A stretch of 64,000 nt of DNA from Chinchilla lanigera (GCF_000276665.1 NW_004955417.1:18792616-18856615), one strand, 5' to 3'; counted from the stretch's first letter, positions 21,663 through 33,419 are shown. Notes: generated from the sequence alone by a model not told the origin. A program made the numbers and translations.

Positions 21663-22540
21663 AGTATTTATTCCATTTTTGTTCCTTTTACCTTATGCTG
21701 TGGGAGCTCAGAAAGTAAAATCTCAGAAGGCTTCCAAATCAGTACTGCAACGTGCACAAGTCCGAGGGCTCAGGAAGGGCTGCTCCCACCCTCTCACCTT
21801 TAATATGCCATTAGCTACGGAGGATGCATTTACAGGTTGGGAAAACATACACTAGTTATGTCTTGATGAGTTTAAGTTTGAAATGCATTTTGTACATTCA
21901 AATGTACTTTTTGAGTGGCCAGTTGAATACACAAGTCTCATACTAAGGGGAGGTCCATGTTGGGAGACAGTTATTTCCAAATTACAAGCTAATCATACTT
22001 GACGTTAAGGAATAATGTCGTGTAGTAAGGGAAGTCAATAATAAATCTCTGGGACTCACAACCATATGAAAATCATATAAAGAAGATTAAGTAAGTAAAG
22101 AAGATACAAAAAGTGCAAATTGAGAGGAAAATCTAATTAAAATAGTGTCAGAAAGACCTTAGAAAGTATTTCAAAAAGGAAAAGATGGCTTATTGGGATA
22201 AATATTGCTAATCCACTGTGAAAAATGGAGCCTAAAAAGGGTGAGGTTAATTAATGCCTTTGATTAGCATCCTTTCTCTTCAGTGGTCAAAGAAGTACAC
22301 TAAGAACATGAGAAGAAAAGGAAGGGCTGGGGTTCGAGGAATAAAATTCTCCAAGCAATTCTGTGGTGAAAAGTGGAGAACAAAGTGAATACTTTCGGGA
22401 TAAAGTTATGTCACATGCTGTCTTAACAGAGTTTATAAAACTTTTGCCATCAATTGAACGAAATTCTCAGCAAGACTTGAAAGTGCTCCACAGCTCTAGA
22501 GAAAAGAAATGGAATGGCTGAACAATTTTAAAAGTATGAT
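21662..22540. other. Non-coding stretch, nothing recognised
   Basis: No repeat family or exon recognised. Confidence 0.45.
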
Positions 22541-22757
22541 TGCAGGCATGGAGATTCATGCCGGTAACTCCAGCATTTGTCAGCATGAAGTGAGGCAGGA
22601 GGATCACAGGTTTGATCTAAGCCTGGGCAAGTTAGTGAGACCCTCTCTCAAGATAAATTTGAATTAAAAATAATACCATTTGACTGGGGATGTAGCTCAG
22701 TGCAAAGACCCTGGGTTTAATTGCCAGTGCTACCAGAAAAAATAAATAAATAAAATA
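22541..22757 (+). mobile_element. B1-dID type heterodimeric SINE
   Basis: The left monomer is a diverged sense B1 (22541-22650: 'gcaggcatggagattcatgcc', 'gaggcaggaggatcaca', 'gagaccctctctcaa'). After an A-rich linker comes an ID right monomer (about 22685-22735: 'ctggggatgtagctcagtg', 'ctgggtttaattgccagtgc') with an (AAAT)n tail. The arrangement matches the old rodent B1-dID/MEN type. Confidence 0.75.
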
Positions 22758-22799
22758 TATTTAACTTTTAATGTCATGACTGAACGATTTTCCAGAATT

Positions 22800-23660
22800 T
22801 TGTGTCATTGGTAAGTCATTGGTGACAGTTCCAGTGGACTTTTTGCACACCGATAGCATATAGTATTTTTAATTTATATTTCCCTGATGGTTAATGATGT
22901 TTTCCAGTGCTTACTGGTTAGTCATATGTATTCTTTTGAGAAATGGCTATGCAAATTACAGGACCAATTTATATATTTTTGTCTTTTATGGATATGTAAA
23001 AGCTGTGTGTTGCGTATACAGGATATTGTTCAAGTACGTGGATCGTGAGAATTTTCATTGTATGGCTTGATTTTAGGTGTTTCAGAAAAATGGTTTTTAA
23101 AATGTTTTAATACAGTCCAAATTTTCCAATTTAATTTTGTTTTTCACGTTGTTTTAAATCCTACCTGATACAACCTTGGTAGCCCTGAAGTTATAAATAT
23201 CGTATCTTATTTTTTCCTAAATTATATATATTTATATATTTAGCCTGATCTATTTTGAAATAATTTTGTACTTGGTATAAAATAAAGGTTCATGAAATAT
23301 TTTTATTTCTCAGAGGGATATCAATTTCTTTCAGTACAGGGGCTGGGATTTAGCTCACAGGCACAGCGTCTGCCTGGAAACCGCAAGGTCGTGAGTTCAA
23401 TTTCCGGTACCGGAAAAAGAAAAACACACACAAAAAAATTTCTTTCAGTACCATATTTTGAAAACACTCTACCTATATCACTGCATGCCTAGGCACCGTC
23501 TTTAATTTATGCAACTTATTTTGCTTTATTGATCTATAGTTGTCTTTTCACTAGTATTTCATGATTTTGATTCCTATAATGCTATATTGTTTTTATATCA
23601 GGTAGTACAAATTGCATTATATCAGGTAGTATAAATTGCATATAAATTTATGTAATGTTT
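22800..23660 (-). mobile_element. L1 ORF2 fragment
   Basis: 'tatatttccctgatggttaatgatg', 'agaaatggctatgcaaatt', 'tttctttcagtaccatattttgaaaacactctac' and 'atgctatattg' correspond to antisense L1 ORF2, diverged. It is interrupted by the ID at 23339. Confidence 0.65.
23339..23436 (+). mobile_element. ID SINE inside L1 with exact target-site duplication
   Basis: ID head and tail with 'ggtaccgg'. The exact 15-bp duplication 'aatttctttcagtac' lies at 23323-23337 and 23437-23451. The A box is slightly changed ('tagctcacaggcacag'). Confidence 0.96.
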
Positions 23661-23959
23661 GATAGTATTAAGTCTAGAACATAATTCAATAAGCAAAATA
23701 TTTCTTATTTCTTTAGAAAAATGAAACTGATAACAACTTGGCTAAATTCTGAGTCTGTTTACCATACCAATAAATATTAACATAAATTTGAAACCCCAGT
23801 GAGTGTTACACTGTATTGAAAAATAGAACTGAAATAAACAGGCCTATAAACAATGTTTGCTTTTAACTTGGTCTAAGTATTTAAGGTCAAACAGAAGATA
23901 AACCAAGTACGATTATAAAATTTGTTAAACATGAACAATTAAAACTGCTTTTGTAGTAC

Positions 23960-25215
23960 TTATTTTATCTTTATTTCCTATTTTAAATGTTTTGATTGAC
24001 ACATTTGTGCATACTTATGATATACAATGTGATATTTTGATCCATATACATTGATTGTGTTCAACTCAGGGTAATTGGTACAATCGTCACCTTAAACTTT
24101 TATGCTTTTATAGTAAGTACATTCGAATTCCTCTCTTCTGAAATATACATTGAGTTACTGTTAGCTATATTCACTGTGCTGAATCATGAGGTACCAGAAC
24201 CTATTCCTCCTGGAGACCCTGCAGTGTTTATCTTTCGGTCCCTGTTCCTATTTCATGTAACAAAATATCCTTCAGATCCACCCATGTAGTTACAAATGAC
24301 AATATTTCATGCAATTTTTTGAATGTTTATCATATCAACATAAATGTTCATCAAAGGATAAATGGAGAAAGAAGGTGTACATGTACAATAGACTTTCAAA
24401 AAATTTTGTTGGACTACTTAGGTAACATAAACTTTGTCATTTTAATCATGTTTAATGCATGTAATAGTACATTGGCATTAATTACATTTATGATGTTCTT
24501 CATGACATCACTATTTGGTATTCCCAAATCTTTTAGGTCACCCCCAAGAGAAAGTCAGTAACAATTAAGAAGACATCCCCTACTCCCCCCTCTTCTCACC
24601 TCCTCTCATCTTTCATATCTCTATGAATTTGGGCATTTTAGATATTTCATACATCTAAGTTGAACCATACAACATGGTTTCACAATAAGCTAGGTGTAAC
24701 ACTTAGCTTATTTCACTTAGCATATAGTTTTCATGTCCATTTTTGTGTATCAAGGACCAAAACTTTATTCATTTCCACAAATGAATAATATTACATCATA
24801 TACAGATAACATATTGTAAGCAATACATCTATCTATAGATGGACAGTGGATTAAATTTCTACCTTGCAGCTATTGTGGATAATATTGTGATGAAGAGTGG
24901 TGTACAGTGACCTGTTTCAGTGCTTGTTTATAATTCTGCGGGGATATACCTAGGAGTGAAATTGCTGCATCATTTTGTGAAGATCCATAGTATTGTTTTT
25001 CACAGCGGCTACACAAGTTTAAGTTCCTCTCTGCTTCATGCAAGGCCTTGGGTGGTGCTGGTATTCATCAGCAACAGTTTTTACTTTTTTTTTTCTTTCT
25101 CTTGGTTTTGTTCTGCTTTGTTGCAGCCATCACAGTAGATGCAAAATGGTATCCCAATTGTGCTTTGGATTTACATTTCCTACAAGGAAGAAACGACAGT
25201 TGAATAATTTCACTG
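23960..25215 (-). mobile_element. L1M-type 3' region fragments
   Basis: Antisense L1 3' UTR (24000-24300: 'tacaatgtgatattttgatc', 'ctattcctcctgg') is followed by antisense 3' UTR and ORF2-end sequence ('tggcattaattacat', 'cttatttcacttagcatat', 'gctattgtggataatattg', 'tacctaggagtgaaattgctg', 'cacagcggctac'). A short piece at about 24325-24410 ('gttcatcaaaggataaatgg') reads in the opposite, sense direction. At least two fragments or an internal inversion are therefore present. Confidence 0.8.
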
Positions 25216-25289
25216 GGATTGCGCCCTGAAGATTGCTGGCTTTTCACAAAAGAAAATGAAGCCAGAGATCAGTCTATGCGCATGAGCAC

Positions 25290-25440
25290 TAAGAAAAGGA
25301 CAAGTGAGAATACGGCAAGATGGCGGCTGCCGAAAAGTCAAAAGGGAGAACCGCAGGCTAAAGTTTACATTGCCAGTCCCTTGATCTTGAACTTCCCCAT
25401 CTTCACAACTGGGAAAAATAATTGTTTGTTAAACGAAAAT
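25290..25440 (+). mobile_element. MLT1-type MaLR LTR, 3' part
   Basis: 'gcaagatggcggctgccg', 'ccttgatcttgaacttcccc' and 'cttcacaactgggaaaaataattgtttg' follow the MLT1 3' half. A perfect YY1-like core, AAGATGGCGGC, lies at 25317-25327. Confidence 0.6.
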
Positions 25441-25569
25441 ATTTAAATTATTTTTAATCATTATTTTTAATTTCTGATGAAAATCAGTGTTTTTTAATCA
25501 CTACTTTTTAATGACTATTTTATGATTTAGCTATTGGAAGAACATGATGTGTAATGTTCACTTCTACAA

Positions 25570-25676
25570 GGGGCTGGGGATTTAGCTCAGCGGCACAGCG
25601 CCTGCCTGGCAAACTCAAGATCATGAGTAACTCCTGGTACCAGAGAAAGAAACCAAAAAAAAAATATATATATATA
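25570..25676 (+). mobile_element. ID SINE
   Basis: 'ggggctggggatttagctca', 'gcgcctgcctggcaaactca' and an A tail turning into (TA)n. The flanks 'ttcacttcta' at 25557-25566 and 25677-25686 form a target-site duplication. Confidence 0.95.
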
Positions 25677-25689
25677 TTCACTTCTATAG

Positions 25690-26050
25690 ATCCGGATTAA
25701 AAAAATTCTTAAAAATATACTTTAAAGAAAAGACTATTTACTGGAAAATTTTTTAGGCTTACTGATTTATACCACATCATGGCTCAACAATTCTAGGTTT
25801 ATACTTTTAATAGCCACTTTAGAAGCTATGCAGGACCCATTAATTATTGCTGAAAATTCTGTGTGTTGTATAGGTGAGCTTTAATATTTCTTTTAAAGTG
25901 ACCAACAAAAACTTGGAACTACTGTAAAAGAAATGTACATCCATACTAGAAAAGAATCATAAAAATTGTGCTTTTATGTGCAATGTAACTTCAAATATTT
26001 GACTAACACCAAGAAGGGATACATTAACTAGTAGTAAAACATAGGAACCT
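25690..26050. other. AT-rich non-coding stretch
   Basis: Nothing recognised. Confidence 0.5.
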
Positions 26051-26054
26051 TTGA

Positions 26055-26200
26055 CTCTCAGTTGTAGCATTACTCCCAATACAACCCTCGACAACTTATT
26101 TAAAATTTATCTGCTTCATTGAACTCATCTGTAAAATGAGAATAATGATAATATCTACATCAAAGAATTGTCATAAAAATATAATTATTTTGTTTGCAAT
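26055..26200 (+). mobile_element. MIR SINE
   Basis: 'caacttatttaaaatttatctgcttc', 'aactcatctgtaaaatgagaataatgataatatctacatcaaagaattgtc' follow sense MIR. Confidence 0.65.
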
Positions 26201-26504
26201 ACATGTAGGGAATGTTTGATAAAGATTAATTAATAATATTATATGCAAATAAAAATGTGTTCAATTTACAAAAAGATTTTTAAACATGATCTATAATCTA
26301 GTCCCAAAATTAACCCTGTAAAAAGAAAGAAATTGATGATTACTCCCATTAATAATGGAGATTGTGACTACCAAAGGTCATGTTAAAAATTAAAATCTGA
26401 AAATCAAATTATATTAAACCCATATAATTGGTTTTAAATAATTCTCATATCTGCATCCATTCTACTGTGTCAAATTGCCTTACTTTCTATTCAATTAGAA
26501 CACT

Positions 26505-26921
26505 ATCATGGCTTGTATCTATAGGTCCCTCAAAGCCTCATGTATTACATGGTGGGGCTTTTGGGAAGGACTGGATCATGGGCGTGCAATCCTAGAATAT
26601 CAGTGTGTCATCCTAGAGCTGTCCACAGATAGGTTTGTAGTTGGATGTGATGCTGAGAGGGAAATCCAATGGGAAAAAATGGTTCACTAAGGGTGTGGCC
26701 TGGAAATATAGACCCTTCCTCCGCCCTTAAACCCTTGCTACATCCTGCCTGCCATGGACTGTTTCTCCTCTTCCTTGCCTCTCTGCTGGGCTGTCCTGCC
26801 GTGGAGCCATCTGACTATGGTCTGAAACCTCTATAAATTGTGAGCTAAATTAAATTTTTCTCCCTTTTAACTTGTGGGTATCTGATATTTTGTCCCAACA
26901 ATCAGAAAAGTAACTAAGATA
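26505..26921 (+). mobile_element. ERVL-MaLR LTR
   Basis: 'cctcaaagcctcatgtattac', 'ggtggggcttttgggaaggactggatcatggg', 'gctaaattaaatttttctcccttttaac', 'gggtatctgatattttgtcccaacaatcagaaaag' give the MaLR plan from end to end. It is a solo LTR. Confidence 0.8.
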
Positions 26922-26929
26922 AATAGTAA

Positions 26930-27605
26930 GCATTATATAGTAAAATGAACTTGTGAAATATTGTAATAGAAAGAGGAATTGCAATAATGAAGTTCTGTAT
27001 CAATTTATAGAGAGCTAATTTCCTTTTATTACAGTTCATATTTGTCCTTCTGGTTTTCAGATGAGAGAAAGTGAATTACTGGTTGTGAAATTTATGCAAT
27101 GGTTAGCAATCTGCTGAATGTGGGGTCATTTTTAAAGTTTGTATTTCTCTGACTCCATTATAAATAATCACAAGTTATTTCTGGTCCCATAATTCTTTAT
27201 GCTAGTATATCAACAATGAGATATGATTGCACATTTGCTTTTTTATTTGAGTAATTCTCTATTATTGGCTCATATTTTAGGAAATTAACTTGCTCATTTT
27301 TGGAACCTCAGAAGGAAAAGTAAAAATGAAAAATTATTTTTAAGATTCACCAGTATGATTCAAAACAATATAGAATGTTTTAATAAGAACCCTGGTAGTT
27401 TATTTTATCCAACCAATAACACAGTTGATAAATATATGTTTGTATATGAATTGTACTATTATTATCTGTCATTATAAGCAGAGTTATTTAAAAACATTTT
27501 GACTGAGGTCATGACTTTGAATTATATGCAAAAGAGATTACAGCATTTTGAAAAGTTGTTTCCATTGCTTTTAAACAGACACTAACTGAAAGATAATAGT
27601 CCTGC
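26930..27605. other. AT-rich non-coding stretch
   Basis: Nothing recognised. Confidence 0.5.
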
Positions 27606-27609
27606 TAAT

Positions 27610-27725
27610 ACATTATTATCTGAAAAAATTAAAGATGATAATACCTACTATAAAGTTGTTATGAGATAATCAAGCAATGTGCTTACAAAAATTCTGGAAC
27701 TCAGTAGGTCTCCAAACATTTTTCA
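27610..27725 (+). mobile_element. MIR SINE, 3' half
   Basis: 'gatgataatacctactataaagttgttatgagataatcaagcaatgtgctta' and 'ggaactcagtaggtctccaaac' follow the sense MIR 3' half. Confidence 0.6.
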
Positions 27726-28130
27726 TACCATTTCTTTAATTTGAGATTCATGAAAAATATTTTGCGGCACTGATAATTCTGTATCAGCAACATAAGTTTG
27801 AAAAATAATTTAAAAAATCAAACCAATTGTATTACTTTCAATTATGAAAACCTGAACTTTAAAATCAACCTTTTTATAGTTTTCTGGTCTATTCTAAAAT
27901 TTTATATTATTTGCAATTAATGTAATAAAAATTTGAAAACAATGTGAATATATTATATGGTAATTACTGTAAAATGTGTATTGCAAAATGTTGCAAGAAA
28001 ATATAAACACTTATCATGGGCCAAGAGTAATTTATATCATTTTTGCAATTATTGTGTATTTGTATTTTTATTTTTATAGTATAAAATACTTATGAACAAA
28101 TAATTCCAATCAAATATGAAAAAATAAGCA
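27726..28130. other. AT-rich non-coding stretch
   Basis: Nothing recognised. Confidence 0.5.
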
Positions 28131-28138
28131 CTAGAAAT

Positions 28139-28231
28139 TTCTTTTTTTTTTTTTTTTTTGTACAGGGAATCGAGGTCTTACCTTGTGCTTTCCAGGCAGA
28201 CACTTATACCACCGAGCTATATCCCCAGCAA
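28139..28231 (-). mobile_element. ID SINE
   Basis: A T tract, then 'gtacagggaatcgaggtcttaccttgtgctttccaggcag' and 'ccaccgagctatatccccagc', reverse ID with several substitutions. Confidence 0.9.
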
Positions 28232-28992
28232 GATTTCGTTTTAAATTCAGGATACCTCTTAGGGCTTTCTTTGCAGTGTGCTGCTGTTTGGACAGCAGAG
28301 AAGGTGTCAGGAAGGACAATTGGGGCAGAAGCAAATGTGTTCCCAAGGCTTTTCAGTGAATGGGGAGGGCAGAGAGACCATAAGTAGAAGGGAAACCCTG
28401 GAAGGAAAACTGTCATTGATCAGAGCACACACAAAGGATTAAAATGGCAGAAAGAACCAAAAGAAAGAAGTAGTGGTGAGTAACAGGGGAAAGTATCAGG
28501 AACCCAGTATTGAAGGAAACAGAAGCAGTGAAATGAGCAGGGGAAGCAGAGCTCTTTCCCCTCCTTATTCCTGCCAGCCAGTCAGTTTGTCTGGTTCTTC
28601 AGAAGAGTTCTTTTTGGATTATTCTTTCTTGCCCAACATGAGTTCTCAGATAAGATGAGCTGATCTGGAATAATAAACACCACAATCTAGTGGCTGAAAA
28701 CAGCTTTAGGTGATTCATCCCTGGTGCTAAAGGATGAGGCTCTCTCTAAGCAGCGAGACAAGGTCACAGGGCTTCAGGATCGCAGAGACCAGAAAAGGAA
28801 ATGGACGGGTTGCACCCTGGACAGATGCACCAGCCTTTCTGACCACTCACCCTGGTACGTCTGTAGGAACCTGTAGAAAATTGAAAACCTTTAAGGACAG
28901 TGGTTATCACTGGCAGTTTCTCCCACTCCTCCTTCACCCATTGCCACCTATCTGAAATAGCACTGGTGTTATTCTCCCTCACAAATTTCACC
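28232..28992. other. Non-coding stretch of higher GC, nothing recognised
   Basis: Less AT-rich than average but without a recognised repeat family. Short frames in several phases have no family resemblance. Confidence 0.4.
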
Positions 28993-29092
28993 NNNNNNNN
29001 NNNNNNNNNNNNNNNNNNNNNNNNNNNNNNNNNNNNNNNNNNNNNNNNNNNNNNNNNNNNNNNNNNNNNNNNNNNNNNNNNNNNNNNNNNNN
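28993..29092. other. Assembly gap of 100 N
   Basis: Exactly 100 N. The sequence resumes in the head of a reverse ID. Confidence 0.99.
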
Positions 29093-29115
29093 CTGAGCTA
29101 AATCCCCAGCCCCAA
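29093..29115 (-). mobile_element. ID SINE head at the gap edge
   Basis: 'ctgagctaaatccccagcccc' is the reverse of the ID 5' end; the rest is lost in the gap. Confidence 0.9.
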
Positions 29116-30308
29116 CCCATAGACATTCTTTAGAGCTTTTTTTATTCCTCAAAAGCCTTTAGTGACAACCTACCACTAATTAGGTTTTTTCAAAACTGGA
29201 CTCCATGTCCTGTTTAATAACAACTGTCCATAATCCAGCTCCACTTAACCTAACTTTAACAAATTATGAGAAAATAGAACTTTTCTGTAACTTCTAAATA
29301 GACCAGACCCCTTAAAACGTTCTCCATGCCATCAACTTAATTTTCATGGAATTCTTATTCGCTCACTCAACATCAGGAATTCTAGTCGAGGACTAAAGTG
29401 AGTTATTGTCTGAGGCTAGCTTGGGAACATGCACTGTAGGTATGTTCTGTCCCCCGTTATTTCCAGTTTCAGTCTAATCAGCAGTCAGGTCCTCTGACGT
29501 TTATAACTGTGGGCACAAGGCCTAGGGAAAAATTGCAGAGATACCAGACTGTGTGAAATGCTGAAAAGAAAAAAAAAATTGATTAAAATGTATTTTCCAC
29601 AGTGAAGTGAAAATCAACATAGAAAACTCAAGAGTGTAAGTAAATGAAAATCTGCAAGGAAAGATTAGCCAGAGAGAAGCCTATGCTCTTCTGTCAGTAC
29701 CATAGGTCCATGGAAGAGTTTGCTAGGGTCTCAGACACCTAGATGGCTGCTGAGAAGAGTGACTAGCTCCAGTTCTGTCCCCTTTTGGGCAAGAATAGCA
29801 TCATCTATTGTAGATGCACGTCCAAGAAGAGAAAGTCTTCACTGATGATTATGAAAAGAATATAATGAGCTCCATGGAAGTCCTTGAGAAAAAACACATG
29901 GATATCATCACCTATCAAGGATATCCAGAGCTGGACCTAAATTCCAAGGGCAGTATGTGAGTAGATTAAAGAAAATAACTTAACTGAGTCCATCCACTAA
30001 GAAGATTACAAAAAAAAATCAGCAAATAGAAGTTACACCACAGTAAGATGGCACTGTTAAGAGAAGATAACGTGAAATATAATAAATAAAAGCACTTGCA
30101 AAGATTCATTTATAGAACAAAATATTTCCTGGAATAGGTAAGTAGATCATGAGTTCATTATTTAAGATTGTGTGTAATGCATTGTTTGGATTAAAAATTA
30201 GAAAACATGAATTATTGCATTAGGTTACAGAAGGAGACACAAATTAGGAAGTCATTCAAATATAAGCAATTTTCCAAAGGACAAAATACATAGAGATGTA
30301 GAAAGAGA
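29116..30308. other. Non-coding stretch, nothing recognised
   Basis: Contains A-rich patches; no repeat family or exon assigned. Confidence 0.45.
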
Positions 30309-30399
30309 GGGGCTGGGGATTTAGCTCAGCAGCACAGCGCCTGCCTGGCAACCCCAAGTCGTGAGTTTGATTCCAGGTACAGTAAAAAAAAAAAAAAAA
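30309..30399 (+). mobile_element. ID SINE
   Basis: 'ggggctggggatttagctca', 'gcctgcctggcaaccccaag' and 'gattccaggtac' with an A tail; the flanks 'agaaagagag'/'agaaagagaa' are near identical. Confidence 0.93.
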
Positions 30400-30410
30400 G
30401 AAAGAAAGAG

Positions 30411-30445
30411 AAACAGCAGCAGCACCATCACCACCACCACCATCA
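30411..30445 (+). repeat. (CAG)n/(CAC)n trinucleotide tract
   Basis: 'cagcagcagcaccatcaccaccaccacc' grows out of the ID tail. Confidence 0.85.
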
Positions 30446-30452
30446 ACAGTAA

Positions 30453-31530
30453 CAGGTAGGAAAGTAAACATTTAATACTTAGGAAACAATATTCTTAAGC
30501 TAGCACAAGACCTGATTTTGTAGATTCTGTTAAAATATGTCACTGAATTTTATGCAGGATTTATGAATAAAGGAAAACACAATTATATTCTAACATAATG
30601 CTTCAACTCCTGATTAAAGAGAAAAAATCTTCTGTTCCCAGGAGAAATGATTATTTAATTACAAAATAAATAGAATCATAATGGAATGAAATTTCTCAGT
30701 TCATACACTTCAATTAATGATAGAACAACATTATCAAGTCATAGCCACCCTGAAACCCCACACAGAAAGTATGAAAATATATGTGTAAGTGCAAGAGAAT
30801 TTGAGAAATAAAATATTTAGGATAAAAGAACATGGAAAAGACTGAAAAATCCTTCACTAGTTCCTAAAAGTAGAAAATACTTCTTTCAGTAAATTCCCCA
30901 GACTATTTTCTTGCATTTCTATTTCTGCTAGTACTTTCTTATCTCTGCATTGTGCACAGAGTTATAACTTAATCAGTACATGATTCTGCACCTGCTGTTT
31001 ATGGCACGTCTACCCAAGATGCATACAGCCAGTACATGTAGTGGCTCGATAGAACCTATATGTCTAGAATGATAACATGAGAACACAAGATATTGCTTGT
31101 CAAGTCACTGTTAACAGAATGAAAAGTATTTCAGATATTTTGGAGATTCTTTTGATGGTAGGACACAGCGTAGTGACACTTGGCTGGATGAATAACTGCA
31201 AATGAGAGGTGACTGTCACACAGAGATGTACCCTAAGATGTGGTAACAGCAAGCTGAAGTCGTAGGAGCAGCCTATGCATGGCAAGTAGGGCAGGATTAC
31301 CAAGATTGCACAGGTTCCCTGAGGATCGGATTATTTGAACACTATCACTGCCTCTGGACCTAAAGGTAATCTCTAATTGCCTGGTTTCTGCCTATGAGGT
31401 AGTTAGGGGAGCTGTGTGATGCTTCCAGAGAATGAGAGTCCTATAAGAGAAGTGGTTCTCATGTGGACTGAAGCAACCGTTTAAGCAGGGCTGGCTATAG
31501 CCAGGATTTCAAAACTAGGAAAGAGAGCAT
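30453..31530. other. Non-coding stretch, nothing recognised
   Basis: No repeat family or exon recognised. Confidence 0.45.
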
Positions 31531-31534
31531 AAAA

Positions 31535-31546
31535 AAGAAAGAAGGA

Positions 31547-31610
<64 letters not shown>
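31535..31610 (+). repeat. (GAAA)n microsatellite
   Basis: About 18 GAAA units, almost pure. Confidence 0.97.
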
Positions 31611-31639
31611 GTGAGCAACATCACAAAAGGTAAGCCATA

Positions 31640-31825
31640 CAATAGCAGATAAGTGTTGTGAGAATATGTTCTCTCAAAGGACTCCTGTCTAGAATATATA
31701 ACGTTTTAACAGAAAGATGAGAAAAATACTCAATGTAAAAGAAAAATTGGTAAGAAAAAGTACTTAGTAGACACTTTCATGAAGAAAATCTAAGATTGAG
31801 ACAGAAGTACAATTTAGATCTTCAA
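31640..31825 (+). mobile_element. Old L1 ORF2 3' segment, left part
   Basis: 'aggactcctgtctagaatatataac', 'agaaagatgagaaaaatact' and 'gtagacactttcatgaagaa' follow sense L1 ORF2. It continues at 32216 after the inserted LTR. Confidence 0.65.
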
Positions 31826-32215
31826 TGGCCCCCAAACTCTCATGAGTTAAGATCCAGTCAGAAGCAGTGGCTCACTGGGCATGTGGCTCGCATTTTTTTT
31901 TTTTTTTAAGGTACCAAGAATTGAACTCAGGACCTTGCACTTGCCAGGCAGGCAAGCTTCCAGGCTATATCCCTGGCTAGGCATGTGACTTGGAGGAGTG
32001 TATTTTTATATTCTGCTCCTCTCTTCTCTCTCCATGTCCTCGTCACCACATGGTAAACAGATTTTCTCTGCTATGCCATTCTGCCATATGTTTTCTGACA
32101 CGGAGCTGGCCAACCATGGACTGAACTCCTTGAATCTATGAAACAAATGATCCTCTCTTCCTTTAAGTTTTGGTATCAGATATTTTTCCCCAGTGATGAG
32201 AAATGATTAATACAA
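31826..32215 (+). mobile_element. ERVL-MaLR LTR inserted in L1
   Basis: 'tggcccccaaactctcatgagtt', 'ccatgtcctcgtcacc', 'ctgccatatg', 'ccaaccatggactgaactcc', 'ttttggtatcagatatttttccccagtgatgagaaatg' follow the MaLR pattern. It is interrupted by an ID. Confidence 0.75.
31890..31976 (-). mobile_element. ID SINE inside the MaLR LTR
   Basis: T tract, 'ggtaccaagaattgaactcaggaccttgcacttgccaggcaggcaagc' and 'ccaggctatatccctggc'. The flanking 'gcatgtg' motif repeats on both sides. Confidence 0.9.
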
Positions 32216-32411
32216 TAATAACGCTAAAAAGTGCTCATTGGTCATTGAGGAAATGTAAAGAAAACTACAATTACATGTAATCAAACATCACTCAAAATAG
32301 CTAAAGCTAATATCCAGTACTGGCAATGATATAATACAACTAAGAGTCTCACTCTTTGCTGATCATGATATAATGATGCTGACACTTTGGAGTACTTAGT
32401 AGTTTCTTATA
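32216..32411 (+). mobile_element. Old L1 ORF2 3' segment, middle part
   Basis: 'tgctcattggtcattgaggaaatgtaaagaaaactac' continues the L1 from 31825. The next stretch 'gctgacactttggagtacttag' corresponds to the ORF2 3' region. Confidence 0.7.
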
Positions 32412-32706
32412 CAAGAAAGAAAGGGTGAGGGATAAACAGGAGGGGAAGGGGAAATAAGTAGAATAAAGACATTCCATATGTAGGAACCTGATAACTTCAG
32501 TGAATGTAAACATATGCCATAAACACTAACTAATATTAATAATACTGACAACAAAGAAAACAGGGAAAAGGAAATTAGAGGAGGAGGTATGGAAGAGGAA
32601 GGTAAGGAGTTTTAAAAAATTAAGCTATTTTATGCACATGTATGCACTCCTCAAAATGACTGTAAACTGCATGAACTGTGAATATGTCCTAAAAAAAAAA
32701 AAAAAA
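32412..32706 (+). mobile_element. Younger L1 3' UTR end inserted in the older L1
   Basis: A purine-rich UTR ('gggtgagggataaacaggagg', 'gaggaggaggtatggaag') and 'tgcacatgtatgcactcctc' end in a pure A tail (32691-32706). The older L1 resumes directly after with 'gatctggaaatcccatcc'. Confidence 0.7.
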
Positions 32707-33415
32707 GATCTGGAAATCCCATCCGAAGGATTTACTTATGCTAAATGAAAATAATGTCCAACAGAAAGTTTGTATCTTGGTATTTATAGCAGGTTAAATC
32801 ATTATGTCTGCATATCAAAAACAAATTGTTTGTCTAGAAACCTATGAAGTGATAAACAAAATAGATTATAATCTTACAATGAAGTTCTGCACAGTCATAG
32901 AGGCAAATAACTAATAATTAACTACTGATACACCCAACACCCTAAGTGAAAGTGTAAAAGATCATGCTAAGTGGTAAAAAAGACACAAAGATGTCAAACC
33001 TATAACATGATTATGTGACATTCTGGAAAAAGCAAAAATATTGTGTCAGATTAGAACACTAATTATGAGAAAGGTGAGAGGGATGAGCTTAATTGGAAAG
33101 GGTGGGAGGGAACATTTTGCAGTGATAAAGTATTTTGTATGATACTTTTCAAACTTAAAAGACTGTGCCCTAAAATTGTTGGACATCACTGTATGCAGTG
33201 TTATATGCAAGTCTCAACATATGCAGTGAAAATGATGATTAACAGATTAAATAGTATATACTTGACAATTGCAGACAGTAGATTTTAGATTTTAATTGTT
33301 CTTGTAACAACAAGTATGTGAGGTAATAAATATGCTAATTAACTTGATTTAGCCATTGTAATATATATGTATATACATATATTATATATATATCAAAATA
33401 TAAACATAGATGAAA
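32707..33415 (+). mobile_element. Old L1 ORF2 end and L1MA-type 3' UTR, right part
   Basis: 'tggtatttatagcaggttaaatc', 'catgctaagtggtaaaaaagac', 'acaagtatgtgaggtaataaatatgctaattaacttgatttagcc' and 'tatcaaaatataaac' give the L1 3' end in sense order. Confidence 0.8.
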
Positions 33416-33419
33416 TTTA

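Noticed and set aside
28764..29133. Open frames spanning the second N gap
   Set aside because: Artefact of the N run, ending in an ID head.
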